This document shows, piece after piece, positions 16,430 through 25,514 of a stretch of DNA of 64,000 nt. Within the stretch, counting starts at the first letter, position 1; every line of letters starts with the position of its first letter. This stretch comes from Pseudomonadota bacterium. Its GTDB lineage: Bacteria; Pseudomonadota; Alphaproteobacteria; Rhizobiales; Rhizobiaceae. The stretch spans positions 52,197-116,196 of the forward strand of contig JAIUPA010000029.1 of the NCBI GenBank assembly GCA_020161665.1, written 5' to 3'. Position numbers and translations under genes: made by a program. The notes under the pieces are model-generated. The model saw only the letters and a list, made by a program, of their open reading frames with translations, was not told where the DNA came from and made no database searches.

Positions 16430-18505
16430 TTACCAGGCGTGAACGCGCCGCTCGGGCGGCAGCCACATCGGATCACCTTCCTGGATGCCGAAGGCTTCGT
16501 AAAATCCGTCGACATGCTGCAGGGGGGCGAAGGTGCGATACTTGTTCGGCGGATGCGCATCGGAGGTTACCTGCGCGCGAAGGGCTTTATCCGTGACCTT
16601 GTTGGTCCACATCTGCGCCCATGCCAGGAAGCAGCGTTGCTGCGGGGAAAACCCTTCCACGCTTATGTTTTCCTGCGGATGCGCCGCAAGATAGGAGTTC
16701 AGCGCATCGAAAGCGAGATTGATTCCCCCGACATCCGCCATGTTTTCGCGCACGTTAAAGGGGCCATTGGCATGAAGCCCCGGCAGAACTTCGGTCGCAT
16801 TCGCCTGATCAATCAGCTTTTGCGCTTCCTTCTCGAAAGCAGCGGCATCGGCAGGCGTCCACCAGTCGCGCAAATTTCCATGGGCATCAAAGAGGCGGCC
16901 TCCACTATCGAAGCCATGCGTCATTTCGTGGCCGATGATCGCGCCCAGTCGGCAGAAATAGACCGGAGCGTCCTTGGTCTCATCGAAGGCTGCCGGCTGG
17001 AGGATGGCGGCGGGAACTTCAAAGCCATTGATTTGGGAATCATAGGCCGCATTGACGATGATCGGCAGAGTGGAATGTGCATCGCTGAAGGATTCATGTT
17101 CAACCGGCTTGCCAAGCTTTGCATAGGTTCGAGCCGTATCGAAGGCGATCAGGTTCATGGCGTTGGCGAGCGCATCGTCACGCACCACCTTGGCGCCAGA
17201 AAAATCGATCCACTTTTGCGGATACCCGATTTCGAAGCTCAGGCGCTCCAGCTTTTCCAGCGCTGCCTTACGCGTCTCGTCTGTCAGCCAGCCTCGCGTC
17301 TTGATGCGAGCCAGAAAAGTGTCATGAATTCGGCCCACCATTTCGGCGGCCTTCATGCGGGTCTCGTCCGTAAAGGAGCGCTCGACATAAAGCTGTGAAA
17401 GCGGCTGTCCGAGATACTGACGAAGCAGGGATTGCGCCATTTCACTGCGCGGTGGTTGCGTCCCTCCGCCATAGATCGCCTTATTGAGTTTCTCCGCCGG
17501 TGCGTCGAAAGCGGTGCCAAGATAAGGCACAAAACGCAGGATCAGGCGCGTCTTGAGATACTCGCGGATTTCGGCCAGTGAGTAATCCTTGAGGATGCCC
17601 GAAAGCGCGGGAAAGTACTGCGGGTCGCCCTTCACCAGAATTTCGGGCGCCTCCACATTCGCGGCCTTGAGCATAAGCTTCAGGTCAAGTTCGGGAATTT
17701 CCGTCTGGATTTCCGAGAAAGGCTGCGGATTGTAACCCTTGCGCGGATCAACCGCTTCCGCATCGGGCAGCCTTGCGGCTTCGATACGCCGCTCGATGGC
17801 GATGGTCAGGTCTGCAATGCCTGCGGCCTTTTCCTTGGAATACTCGGCGAAGACGAGCGTTTCATTGAGGAAGGTGCGATAGGCCTCAATGCGCGGACTA
17901 CCGTCTTTTTCCTTGTAGATGTCTCTCTGGGCAAGGCCCAGGCGACCGCTGACCAGTGTCAGAACGAGTTTGTTCGAATCCACCAGATCCTGTGACGGCA
18001 CAATACCAGCGAGCGCGATGTCGCCGCTGTTCATCACATACGTCCCCAGATAGCGCGCGAGATCGTCATTGGACTGAATGGTGTCGATTTTCGCCAGGAA
18101 CGGTTTCAGCGGCTCCATGCCGCGGGCGTTAATGCGATCAATGTCCATGTAAGCGGCATAGAAGTCGCCGACCTGTTGCAGCGGCGTGCCGGGCGCAGCC
18201 GTTCGGGATTTCTCACGCGCTTCTTCCAGAACCGCATTCATCTGTCTTTTCAGATGCTCCAGAACGAAGTCAAACATGCCGAGCGCCACCATACGCTCGG
18301 GACGCTCAATGCGGTCCAGCCAGCCACCCGCAGCATATCTGTAGAAATCCTTGCGAGGGTCGGCCTTCATATCCATGTTATCGACGGAGAAGGAAAGCTG
18401 ATCAGGCCCGACCTTGTCGAAGACGGTCGGATCGGATGCAGAGGCGGGGCTCAACAACATTGAGGCCAGCGCTACGGAAGCCAGCAAATTCCATTTCGGC
18501 GCCAT
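16430..18505 (-). CDS. M13 family zinc metallopeptidase (neprilysin/PepO-like)
   Basis: A 691-residue peptidase of the neprilysin family, which cleaves oligopeptides. An N-terminal signal peptide (LLASVALASMLLSPASASD) indicates export to the periplasm. The M13 N-terminal domain includes DNMDMKADPRKDFYRYAAGGW. The catalytic domain has the zinc motif HEMTH in GHEMTHGFDSGG and the third ligand in ENMADVGG, and ends with the family-typical CxxW variant: the terminal residues are ERRVHAW, so the C-terminal CxxW of many members is absent. Length is normal for bacterial members. No partner genes are evident nearby. Identification is firm. Confidence 0.95.
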   Translation of the reverse strand: MAPKWNLLASVALASMLLSPASASDPTVFDKVGPDQLSFSVDNMDMKADPRKDFYRYAAGGWLDRIERPERMVALGMFDFVLEHLKRQMNAVLEEAREKSRTAAPGTPLQQVGDFYAAYMDIDRINARGMEPLKPFLAKIDTIQSNDDLARYLGTYVMNSGDIALAGIVPSQDLVDSNKLVLTLVSGRLGLAQRDIYKEKDGSPRIEAYRTFLNETLVFAEYSKEKAAGIADLTIAIERRIEAARLPDAEAVDPRKGYNPQPFSEIQTEIPELDLKLMLKAANVEAPEILVKGDPQYFPALSGILKDYSLAEIREYLKTRLILRFVPYLGTAFDAPAEKLNKAIYGGGTQPPRSEMAQSLLRQYLGQPLSQLYVERSFTDETRMKAAEMVGRIHDTFLARIKTRGWLTDETRKAALEKLERLSFEIGYPQKWIDFSGAKVVRDDALANAMNLIAFDTARTYAKLGKPVEHESFSDAHSTLPIIVNAAYDSQINGFEVPAAILQPAAFDETKDAPVYFCRLGAIIGHEMTHGFDSGGRLFDAHGNLRDWWTPADAAAFEKEAQKLIDQANATEVLPGLHANGPFNVRENMADVGGINLAFDALNSYLAAHPQENISVEGFSPQQRCFLAWAQMWTNKVTDKALRAQVTSDAHPPNKYRTFAPLQHVDGFYEAFGIQEGDPMWLPPERRVHAW

Positions 18506-18673
18506 GCATATCCCCTATTTTGGCCGCTCACTCTTGTTGTTTCCTGACCTGACCCGGCACGCTTCCCCAAAGGGAGGCGCACCGGGTTGGCCAGAGCATT
18601 CGCTACAGAAGGCCTTTTTGCAGCGATGCCTGCTTCGTGCGCGATGCCTTGCAGCTTCGCGATCATCTTCAAC

Positions 18674-19006
18674 TCAGAGGCGTCCCTCATCGGTTTGCGA
18701 CATCACGTTTTGAACGATGCCGGTGCGTGACACGAGGCACAGCCAGTGTGCGCGCTGCGGGCCAACCGCGACGGTGATCTGGGAATTGGCTTGCGAATCC
18801 ACCATTGCGGTGATTGTGAGTGGCACGGCGTTGGTAACGCGACCGACTTCACGCAGGCAGGCTGCGCGCGCAACCTGCGGAACACTTTCATCCATCAACG
18901 GGGGTGCAGCAGGGGTCGCTACACTAGGAGGGACGGATGTCTGCGTCTCGCAGCCTGACAGAAGGAGCGGGAGAGCCAGAATCGAGGCGAACATGGAATA
19001 GTTCAT
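18674..19006 (-). CDS. Small predicted lipoprotein
   Basis: A 110-residue protein starting at ATG 19006 (MNYSMFASILALPLLLSGC), a clear lipoprotein signal with lipobox LSGC. The mature part has a proline/threonine-rich linker, two cysteines (AACLREVG and HWLCLVSR) that could pair in the periplasm, and an alternating pattern suggesting a small beta-rich domain (PLTITAMVDSQANSQITVAVG). I do not recognise the family. It lies about 50 bases after the SH3-like protein gene on the same strand and may be co-transcribed with it; both look like cell-envelope proteins. Confidence 0.7.
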   Translation of the reverse strand: MNYSMFASILALPLLLSGCETQTSVPPSVATPAAPPLMDESVPQVARAACLREVGRVTNAVPLTITAMVDSQANSQITVAVGPQRAHWLCLVSRTGIVQNVMSQTDEGRL

Positions 19007-19059
19007 GACCTGCCTTTTCCCGTTCGTAATGGTCGGTGAAGTGTGGAAAAAGGATTCTC

Positions 19060-19773
19060 TCATTCGCGAAGGAACCGTCCATTGGCCCAGCCTGCTTCGC
19101 TGCCGTCCGGCCGCGCAACACGGCACCAGCGCGTTGCGCCGATGAACTGACAGCCGCTATTGATTAACATCTGGCCGTTATAGGCCTGCGTCACGATCGG
19201 GGCCTGCGAGTTGGGGCGCGTGCGGACATTGAGCGTATCGCCGGGCGGCACATTCGCCACGCGCCAATAGTCCGGTCCGCCAGACATTCCGTCAGCATAA
19301 TCTGGTTGGGGCGGTCTTGCGGGCATGGCATTACCACGTCCGGTCACTTCGACATTCAGCACAAAGCGCGAGGTTTCACCGCGCCGCGCCGCATTTCTCA
19401 TCAGATAAACATCGATCACGTAATCACCTGAGGCCGGAACAATCCCATTGAATTGATTGCCTTCGGTGGAGCCAATGAAGATGGCTTGCGGTGAGCCGGC
19501 CTGGCTGACGTTGAAATAGGTGCTGCCATTACTGGCGCGCAGACTGATTGAAAGGCGTTGACCAGCGTTGACACGAATGCGGTAGGTCTGCCCTTCTCGT
19601 CCCGTCATTGCCCCACGAATGGTTTTGGACGATGTTCCTGGCGCAAAAGCGATGCGCGATTGAGCATAAGCGGAGCCGTCACTCAAACCGGGCAGGCCCG
19701 CAAACCCCATCGGTAGGCTGAGGCAAGCGGCAAGCGCCAGAGTGCCAAGCTTTGCCCTCGTGAATATTGCCAT
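19060..19773 (-). CDS. Exported protein with C-terminal SH3-like domain
   Basis: A 237-residue protein with a signal peptide (AKLGTLALAACLSLPMGFAG then AYAQS). The middle, about residues 35-150, is a beta-rich domain resembling the pre-peptidase C-terminal type (TYRIRVNAGQRLSISL, PASGDYVIDVYLM). The last ~70 residues are a bacterial SH3 domain (LNVRTRPNSQAPIVTQAYNG, WCRVARPDGSEAGWANGRFL), which often binds peptidoglycan peptides. The start at 19773 (MAIFTRAK) puts the basic n-region of the signal at the N-terminus. Function is unassigned; envelope location is well supported. Confidence 0.78.
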   Translation of the reverse strand: MAIFTRAKLGTLALAACLSLPMGFAGLPGLSDGSAYAQSRIAFAPGTSSKTIRGAMTGREGQTYRIRVNAGQRLSISLRASNGSTYFNVSQAGSPQAIFIGSTEGNQFNGIVPASGDYVIDVYLMRNAARRGETSRFVLNVEVTGRGNAMPARPPQPDYADGMSGGPDYWRVANVPPGDTLNVRTRPNSQAPIVTQAYNGQMLINSGCQFIGATRWCRVARPDGSEAGWANGRFLRE

Positions 19774-19888
19774 TTTCGTCCCCAGAAACAGCATTTCAGC
19801 CCAAAGCGTCACGCACTTTTCGCGTGCATCTATTCCATGGCATTTTAGTCATGACTAATGAGTTGTGTACGTAATGAATGAATTGAAT

Positions 19889-20806
19889 TCATGCATTGGG
19901 CGCGGTCGGCTTTTCGACCCGGATTCGATCCTGCGCCACTTCCTGACGGAACCAGCGTAGAAGGGCGGCAAGGCCCGGTTCCGTCTTGCGGCTGTCCTTG
20001 ATCGACAGATAGTAATCTTCCTGCGTGGCAAGGGATGTCTCCCACAGGAGCTTGAGTTTGCCCGCTGCCACATCCGCTGCCACCAGAAAATCGGGCACCA
20101 GTGCTGCACCAAGACCCGCCTGTACCATGTCGCGTGCCACGACATAATGCGTGGCAAAGAGCCAACTGTCGGGCACGGGGAATCGTTCCTTTGGCGGTAG
20201 CATTGGCAGGAATGTCTTCCAGTCATTACCGGTGCGGTTGCGCTCGAGATCGGTGGTGATCAACGGGATATCCTGAGGCGGCAGGTCGGCGAGATCGGCG
20301 CGCGCAACCGGAACCAGACATTCCGGGATGATAAAAAGCGAATGAAATCCGGCCTGTTTTGGCTTTACCGTCACAAAGGCGTCGGCCACAGCGTCTGTCA
20401 ATTCGGGATCGCGGGCATACATGCAAAGCTGGTAATCGAACCCTGGACAGGCCTTCATCAAACGCGACAGGCGGGGGATCAGCCAGCCCGGCGCGAAGCT
20501 TGAACAAATGGCGATGCGGATCGCAGCGCGCTCTGTGCCGATCGCTTCGGCCACCGAACGGTCAATGTGGTTGAACGCCGCCTGAAGGGATAGTGCCAGA
20601 CGCTCGCCCGCATGGGTCAGCGAAATGCCGCGCCCGTTCTTGTCGACGAGTTTCTCGCCCACCTCATCCGTCAGGTGGCGGATCTGGTGGCTGACGGCAC
20701 TCTGGGTAATGCCCAATTCGTCGGCAGCTTTCGAGACCGACAGGTGACGCGAGACGGATTCAAAGGCCTGCAAGGCCCGAAGGTTCGTTCTTTTGGTCGC
20801 GCGCAT
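19889..20806 (-). CDS. LysR-family regulator, GcvA-like
   Basis: A 305-residue LysR transcription factor. The N-terminal winged helix-turn-helix is plain: LRALQAFESVSRHLSVSKAA then ITQSAVSHQIRHLTDEVG. The rest is the effector-binding domain with a type 2 periplasmic-binding fold (WLIPRLSRLMKACPGFDYQL, GLGAALVPDFLV). The SHQIRHLEE-like recognition helix and the WLIPRL motif resemble the GcvA subgroup, which regulates amino-acid related genes. It is divergent from the nuclease gene at 20986 with about 180 bases between, so it may control that promoter or others elsewhere. Effector unknown. Confidence 0.9.
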   Translation of the reverse strand: MRATKRTNLRALQAFESVSRHLSVSKAADELGITQSAVSHQIRHLTDEVGEKLVDKNGRGISLTHAGERLALSLQAAFNHIDRSVAEAIGTERAAIRIAICSSFAPGWLIPRLSRLMKACPGFDYQLCMYARDPELTDAVADAFVTVKPKQAGFHSLFIIPECLVPVARADLADLPPQDIPLITTDLERNRTGNDWKTFLPMLPPKERFPVPDSWLFATHYVVARDMVQAGLGAALVPDFLVAADVAAGKLKLLWETSLATQEDYYLSIKDSRKTEPGLAALLRWFRQEVAQDRIRVEKPTAPNA

Positions 20807-20985
20807 ACTGAAAATCCAGTTCGGTTGGGGGCAGACGAATGACTACATGAATCTTCCTCATGTTTCCAATCCCGGCAAGATGCGGTGCCAAACGCCACTT
20901 GACTTCTCACGCGGCGGCATTGACAGGCCATCAAAATGAGAACATTTTAGCAACATAATGCCCTTGTCACGAGGATAAGCCGCCC

Positions 20986-21777
20986 GTGTATCTTTTGGTC
21001 TTCTGTGTTGGTCTGGCCACCGGCCTGTCGTGGTTTTATGGATGGCAGCACTTTCCGCTGTTCTTTATGGGTGGTGTCGTGCTGCCGATGGCGGTGGCGC
21101 TGGTCTGGTGGGGGCTTGCCCTACTGGCCGACAAGGCGCGCGACCACGCCCGGCTGGCCGGTTGGCATCGCACGGCGCGTGACCATCGCGAGGCGCTGAC
21201 GCTGCGCTATCGGCAACTGGTCAGTCGCAATCCCTATGGTGGGCTGGAACTCAAATCCTGGGCCAAGGAACTGGAGCGCTTTCGCGTCAGCACCGGCATT
21301 GATGGTGATGCGGCGCTGATGGCCCGCTATGACGAGGAACTGACGCTTCAGGTGCAACTCTGGGCAGGGGAGGAAGACGATACGGCGGCTGGTGGGCGCT
21401 TTGCCTCCACCGATCCTTATGAATATGAACGCTGGTGCGCCAGCCAGTTGCGTAAATGCGGCTGGCAGGCGGAGGCAACGCAGGCGTCGGGCGATCAGGG
21501 CGTGGATGTGGTGGCGAGCAAGGGGGCCTTGAAAGTCGCGCTACAATGCAAGCTGCATAACAATGCCGTGGGCAACAAGGCCATTCAGGAGGTGCATGCG
21601 GCAGCGGCCTTTGTCGACGCCACCCATGCGGCCGTCGTCAGCCCGGCCAATTACACCCGCGGGGCGCGGCAACTGGCAACAAAACTCGATGTTTTGTTGC
21701 TGCATCACACGCAACTGGCGATGCTCGACAAGCTGCTTGTCGCGCCTGAAAAAGAAGACGCCCGCCAGGCTGGTTAA
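20986..21777 (+). CDS. Membrane-anchored Mrr-like restriction endonuclease domain protein
   Basis: A 263-residue protein with two N-terminal membrane helices (LLVFCVGLATGLSWFYGW and FFMGGVVLPMAVALVWWGLALL), a charged middle, and an Mrr-type nuclease domain from about residue 140. The nuclease signature is visible: PYEYERWCASQLRKCGW, then the catalytic Asp in GDQGVDVVA and LQCK, the Q-x-K of the PD-(D/E)XK fold. Mrr-type enzymes cut methylated or foreign DNA, but membrane-anchored forms have no settled role. The GTG start follows GAGGAT at suitable spacing. No methylase or specificity gene is nearby. DNA cleavage is inferred from the motif only. Confidence 0.8.
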   Translation: MYLLVFCVGLATGLSWFYGWQHFPLFFMGGVVLPMAVALVWWGLALLADKARDHARLAGWHRTARDHREALTLRYRQLVSRNPYGGLELKSWAKELERFRVSTGIDGDAALMARYDEELTLQVQLWAGEEDDTAAGGRFASTDPYEYERWCASQLRKCGWQAEATQASGDQGVDVVASKGALKVALQCKLHNNAVGNKAIQEVHAAAAFVDATHAAVVSPANYTRGARQLATKLDVLLLHHTQLAMLDKLLVAPEKEDARQAG

Positions 21778-21815
21778 ACCCGACGGGCTTCAAGGGGCCT
21801 TTTTCAAGGTGGGGA

Positions 21816-23042
21816 TCAGCGCTTGGCGGCAATCTCACCGGCCAGATAGGCCGCATCGTGCCACACACCCCAGATGAAGGGAGAGGCGCGACGCGACAGC
21901 CAGGCAAGGCCGAGGAAATAGAGGCCCGGCACGGTGGAAACGCCACGCTTGTGGACCGGCTGGCCCTTTTCGTCGAAGACATCCAGCTTGATCCAGCCGA
22001 AATCGAGGGCATAACCCGTGGCCCAGACGATCGAGGTGATGCCTGCCTTGGCAAGGTCCAGTTCCAGAAGCGGGTTGGTCATGCAATCCGGATCGGGCAG
22101 AACGCGGCGGGCTTCCGGCTCTTCCGGCAGGTCGAGACCTTCGCGGGCAATGTAGGCGTCTGCCGCATCCAGCATCGAGAAATAATTGTCGTCGCCCATG
22201 GCGATGTTCTTGGCGAGATCCGGTGCAAAGCGGATCATGCCGTCGCTATAGCCTTCAGCGCGACCGACGAGCGTGATGCCATCGGCAGCAAGGGCGCGGA
22301 AATCAACCGTGTGGCCGCCCTGTGCACCGCTGACGGCAATCGTCACATGCTCCATGCCGGGCGTAATGGCTTCAGCGTTCCAAAGGCCGAGCGCACCCAG
22401 CCACCAGACGAAGTCGTGGCCACGGTAACGGCGCGGCGGGCGGTCATGCGGGCCGACGGCGAGGAACACCTGACGACCAGCGCGGCGCAGTTCGTCGGCA
22501 ATCTGCACACCGGAGGAACCGGCGCCGATGACCAGCACCGCGCCTTCCGGCAGTTGGGCCGGATTGCGGTAATCAGCGGAGTGAATCTGGGTGATGCCGG
22601 TCTCGACGGGGACGAGCGGCGGAATGACGGCGCGCTGGAAGGGGCCGGTAGCGGCCACAACATTTTTCGCCTCAATGATGCCATCCGAGGTTTCGGCGAT
22701 GAAGCCCGAGCCATCATCCTTCTTCGTCAGCGTCTTGACTTCGCAGCCGGTCTGGATCGGTGCCTTCACCTGATCGGCATAGGCCACGAGATAGTCGACA
22801 ATGCCGCCAGCCGTTACGAAACTGTCCGGATGATCGGCATCAAAGGTCTTGTTGGGGAAACGGTCATGCCAGGCCGGGCCATTGGCCACCAGCGAATCCC
22901 AGCGCTCCGAACGCCAGCGTTCGGCAATGCGCTTGCGCTCGACCACAAGGTGCGGCACGCCGTTGGCGCTCAGATGCTCGCTCATGGCGATACCGGCCTG
23001 ACCGCCCCCGATGATTAATGTATCGACTTCTTTCACGGACAT
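21816..23042 (-). CDS. Flavin-containing monooxygenase (CzcO/FMO-like)
   Basis: A 408-residue FAD- and NAD(P)H-dependent oxidoreductase. The FAD-binding Rossmann motif GGGQAGIAMSEHL is at residues 13-25 and the NAD(P)H motif GAGSSGVQIADEL about 160 residues later. WATGY, followed by a segment placing the product flavin site (STVPGLYFLGLAW), is typical of FMO and YUCCA-like enzymes, which oxygenate amines, sulfides or keto acids. Length is normal for bacterial members. It stands alone on its strand with no obvious operon partner. About 110 bases upstream lies a TGCTTAGG palindrome that recurs before the ABC transporter operon at 54.5 kb. Substrate unknown. Confidence 0.87.
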   Translation of the reverse strand: MSVKEVDTLIIGGGQAGIAMSEHLSANGVPHLVVERKRIAERWRSERWDSLVANGPAWHDRFPNKTFDADHPDSFVTAGGIVDYLVAYADQVKAPIQTGCEVKTLTKKDDGSGFIAETSDGIIEAKNVVAATGPFQRAVIPPLVPVETGITQIHSADYRNPAQLPEGAVLVIGAGSSGVQIADELRRAGRQVFLAVGPHDRPPRRYRGHDFVWWLGALGLWNAEAITPGMEHVTIAVSGAQGGHTVDFRALAADGITLVGRAEGYSDGMIRFAPDLAKNIAMGDDNYFSMLDAADAYIAREGLDLPEEPEARRVLPDPDCMTNPLLELDLAKAGITSIVWATGYALDFGWIKLDVFDEKGQPVHKRGVSTVPGLYFLGLAWLSRRASPFIWGVWHDAAYLAGEIAAKR

Positions 23043-23151
23043 GCTCGGCTTCCTTTTAAGGGATTTCTGGGCTTTGAGCCGGATTGGCCGCCGCCTTGAG
23101 AAGACCCTAGTAGAAAGCCTGTTTCGGGAAAATTATGATTTCATTTTGATC

Positions 23152-23174
23152 TGCTTAGGCTATCCCTAAGTAGA
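23152..23174. repeat. TGCTTAGG palindrome, copy 1
   Basis: TGCTTAGG-N5-CCTAAGTAGA. The inner CTTAGG/CCTAAG arms are perfect. Nearly the same site lies at 54287-54309, where it reads TGCTTAGG-N5-CCTAAGCAGA. It lies upstream of the flavin monooxygenase gene and may be an operator or a small dispersed repeat. Confidence 0.55.
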
Positions 23175-23218
23175 GGTCGACGGTAACGGCGGCTGTGCCT
23201 GCGATGCACACCGAAATG

Positions 23219-23249
23219 AAAAAGACGTCCGCAGCCTTTGCCGCGGACG
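23219..23249 (-). terminator. Rho-independent terminator of the DUF3563 gene
   Basis: On the minus strand CGTCCGC pairs with GCGGACG around a 10-base loop and is followed by TCTTTTT. It lies 28 bases past the DUF3563 stop codon. Confidence 0.8.
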
Positions 23250-23276
23250 CCTTTGGTCAAATGAGAATGGTTCGGA

Positions 23277-23429
23277 TCAGAACGCTCTGCGGAACATGCC
23301 GCGCTCAACCTGACGCTGGCGATATTCCAGATCGTAGCGATCACAGGCGGCGCTCAGATAAGCGTGTTCGCGTTCTTCAACGCTGACGGGGCGCAGGGCG
23401 CCGATAAAATGTCTGATCTGCTTCAACAT
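23277..23429 (-). CDS. DUF3563 small protein
   Basis: A 50-residue protein whose whole length fits DUF3563, a family of very small proteins common in Hyphomicrobiales and Burkholderiales. The diagnostic part is VSVEEREHAYLSAACDRYDLEYRQRQVERG, here split by quoting: EREHAYLSAACDRYDLE then YRQRQVERG. The ATG at 23429 follows AGAGG with good spacing, and a strong terminator follows the stop, so it has its own short transcript. The open frame runs much further upstream, but that part is not protein-like. The family's function is unknown; DUF3563 proteins are highly charged and have no membrane segment. Confidence 0.85.
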   Translation of the reverse strand: MLKQIRHFIGALRPVSVEEREHAYLSAACDRYDLEYRQRQVERGMFRRAF

Positions 23430-23562
23430 CGGGAAACCTCTTTCGTTCGACCTCCCGATGCTCAATATAGTCGCTTGCATGGCGCGCGACCAATGATGAT
23501 CCGCCGGGTCTGGCTCCCGCGAAACGCATGGCAAAAGGAGCTTGCCCTGCATCAAATGCGTA

Positions 23563-25512
23563 TCAAGCCGATAGCCCCGAATGGAACATCGGGCCGCCTT
23601 TGCGGCGTGGGAAGCCATAGCCATGGATCTCGACCAGATCGATATCGACAGCACGTTTGGCAATGCCTTCCGCGAGAATGCTCCGCCCCTCCTCTGCCAT
23701 GGCCTGAACCAGACGATCCGCGATCACCTCGCCATCCAATGTCGAAGCCGTCGCGGAAACATGGGGTGCCAACAGGCGCGCGGCTTCAGCGGAAACGAGT
23801 GGACGGCGCTCGCCCGGTTGGTAATCATACCAGCCACCTGCCGTTTTCTGACCCTTGCGGCCTGCACGCACCAGTATATCGGCCAGTGCTTCCGCCTCCA
23901 GCGTGCCGCTGGCCCTTGCGCCCTCGCGTTGCAGGAAGGCGATGTCGAGACCACCAAGGTCCTGCGCCTCGAATGGCCCCATGGGGAAACCGAAGGCACG
24001 CATGGCTGCATCCACATCGGCAATAGCAATGCCCTCGCGCACCAGATTTTCGGCTTCGGCACGATAGCGTTTCAAAATGCGGTTGCCGATAAAGCCATCA
24101 CAAATGCCCGCTTCCACAGGCACTTTGCGCAGACGTTTGGCCAGTGCGAAGGCGGCAGCGAGCGTCACGGGCGCCGTCTCCGGTACGGGCACGATTTCCA
24201 GAAGCCGCATGACATGGGCCGGGCTGAAGAAATGCAGGCCGATGTAACGGCGCTTGTCCGCCACGGGCGAGCCTACCTCGCGTGGGTCGAGATAGGACGT
24301 ATTGGTGGCGAGAATGGCATCGGCGCGGCACACCGCCTCCAGTTGCGCGAACACCGCCTGCTTGACGGCCATATCCTCGAATACGGCCTCAATCACCAGA
24401 TCGGCACCCGCGAGTGCGGCGTAATCTGATGAGGCACTGAGACGGGATAATAGCGCCGCCGCCCCAGCCGTATCAAGGCGCCCACGCTTGAGCGAAGCCT
24501 CAACAAGGGCCGCGACATTGGCATGGCCGCGCGCGGCGGCTTCGCCATCGCGCTCAATCAGCGTGACGGTTAACCCGGCATCGAGCAACGCCATGGCAAT
24601 GCCAGCGCCCATGGTGCCGCCGCCAATCACGCCCGCCGTTTCAAGCTTCGGCGCTTCAATGGCACGCAGTGCTACGGGGCGCAGGGCTTCGCGCTCAGCA
24701 AAGAAAGCCATGCGTAAAGCGGCAGCCTCGCGGCTGGCACGGCGCTCGAGAAAGGTCTCGCGCTCGAAAGCCATGGCCGTCGCAAAGTCTTTTTCCACGG
24801 AGGTACGGATGGAAGCGAGCGCCTTCATAGGCGCCGCCTCCCCCTTGGCTGCGGCTTTCACCTTCTTCTCCGCCTCGGCCCAGAAGGTCGCGTCAACCGG
24901 CAGCGGTGAGCGCGATGCCAGCGTCGGCGGCAGCGGTGACTGCAAGCGCTCGGTCAGCGCATCGATGGCAGAGGCGATCAGGTCGCCGTCACGGGCGATG
25001 GCATCGATCAGGCCCATCGCGAAGGCGCGCGCCGCATTGACGGGCTTGCCGGTGGTCACCAGATCAACCGCTGCGGACGCTCCCACAAGGCGAGGCGTAC
25101 GCACCGTGCCGCCCGCACCGGGGATCAATCCAAGGGTTACTTCCGGCAGGCCGAGAGACGAACCGGGCGCGGCGATGCGGAAACGGCAACCGAGTGCTAT
25201 TTCCAGCCCGCCGCCCAGCGCCGATCCATGGATCGCGGCAATCCATGGCTTGTCCGCTGCCTCGATGCGGGCCACCACGTCGGGGAGATGCGGCGGCAGG
25301 GGCGGCTGTCCAAACTCGTTGACATCGGCCCCGGCAATGAAGGTATTGCCGGCACAGGTCAGCACCACGCCTTTGACGGAGGGGTCGGCGTCCAACGCTT
25401 CGGCGGCATCCATCAGCCCTTCGCGCACGGCGCGCGACAAAGCATTCACGGGCGGGTTGTTGATGGTAACGATGGCAAAGGCGCCCTCGCGGGCAATGGT
25501 GACGACAGTCAT
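23563..25512 (-). CDS. Bifunctional enoyl-CoA hydratase/3-hydroxyacyl-CoA dehydrogenase, short at the C-terminus
   Basis: A 649-residue FadB/FadJ-like protein. The N-terminal crotonase domain has the oxyanion-hole motifs FIAGADVNEF and HGSALGGGLE, followed by GLPEVTLGLIPGAGGT. The dehydrogenase domain starts near residue 295 with the NAD motif GGGTMGAGIAMALLDAG and contains the catalytic LHFFSPAHVM. In this context it can do the hydratase and dehydrogenase steps of phenylacetate breakdown, replacing separate PaaF and PaaH. The protein stops just after GGPMF, where relatives usually run on for about 40-50 residues, so the C-terminus looks truncated. The ATG at 25512 is two bases past the livF stop. 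It ends the paaN-liv transcript. Confidence 0.88.
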   Translation of the reverse strand: MTVVTIAREGAFAIVTINNPPVNALSRAVREGLMDAAEALDADPSVKGVVLTCAGNTFIAGADVNEFGQPPLPPHLPDVVARIEAADKPWIAAIHGSALGGGLEIALGCRFRIAAPGSSLGLPEVTLGLIPGAGGTVRTPRLVGASAAVDLVTTGKPVNAARAFAMGLIDAIARDGDLIASAIDALTERLQSPLPPTLASRSPLPVDATFWAEAEKKVKAAAKGEAAPMKALASIRTSVEKDFATAMAFERETFLERRASREAAALRMAFFAEREALRPVALRAIEAPKLETAGVIGGGTMGAGIAMALLDAGLTVTLIERDGEAAARGHANVAALVEASLKRGRLDTAGAAALLSRLSASSDYAALAGADLVIEAVFEDMAVKQAVFAQLEAVCRADAILATNTSYLDPREVGSPVADKRRYIGLHFFSPAHVMRLLEIVPVPETAPVTLAAAFALAKRLRKVPVEAGICDGFIGNRILKRYRAEAENLVREGIAIADVDAAMRAFGFPMGPFEAQDLGGLDIAFLQREGARASGTLEAEALADILVRAGRKGQKTAGGWYDYQPGERRPLVSAEAARLLAPHVSATASTLDGEVIADRLVQAMAEEGRSILAEGIAKRAVDIDLVEIHGYGFPRRKGGPMFHSGLSA

Positions 25513-25514
25513 TC

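Noticed and set aside
21770..21815. CCCGACGGG and AAGGGGCCTT short palindromes between the nuclease and flavin monooxygenase genes as terminators
   Set aside because: Stems are only four bases; too weak to call.
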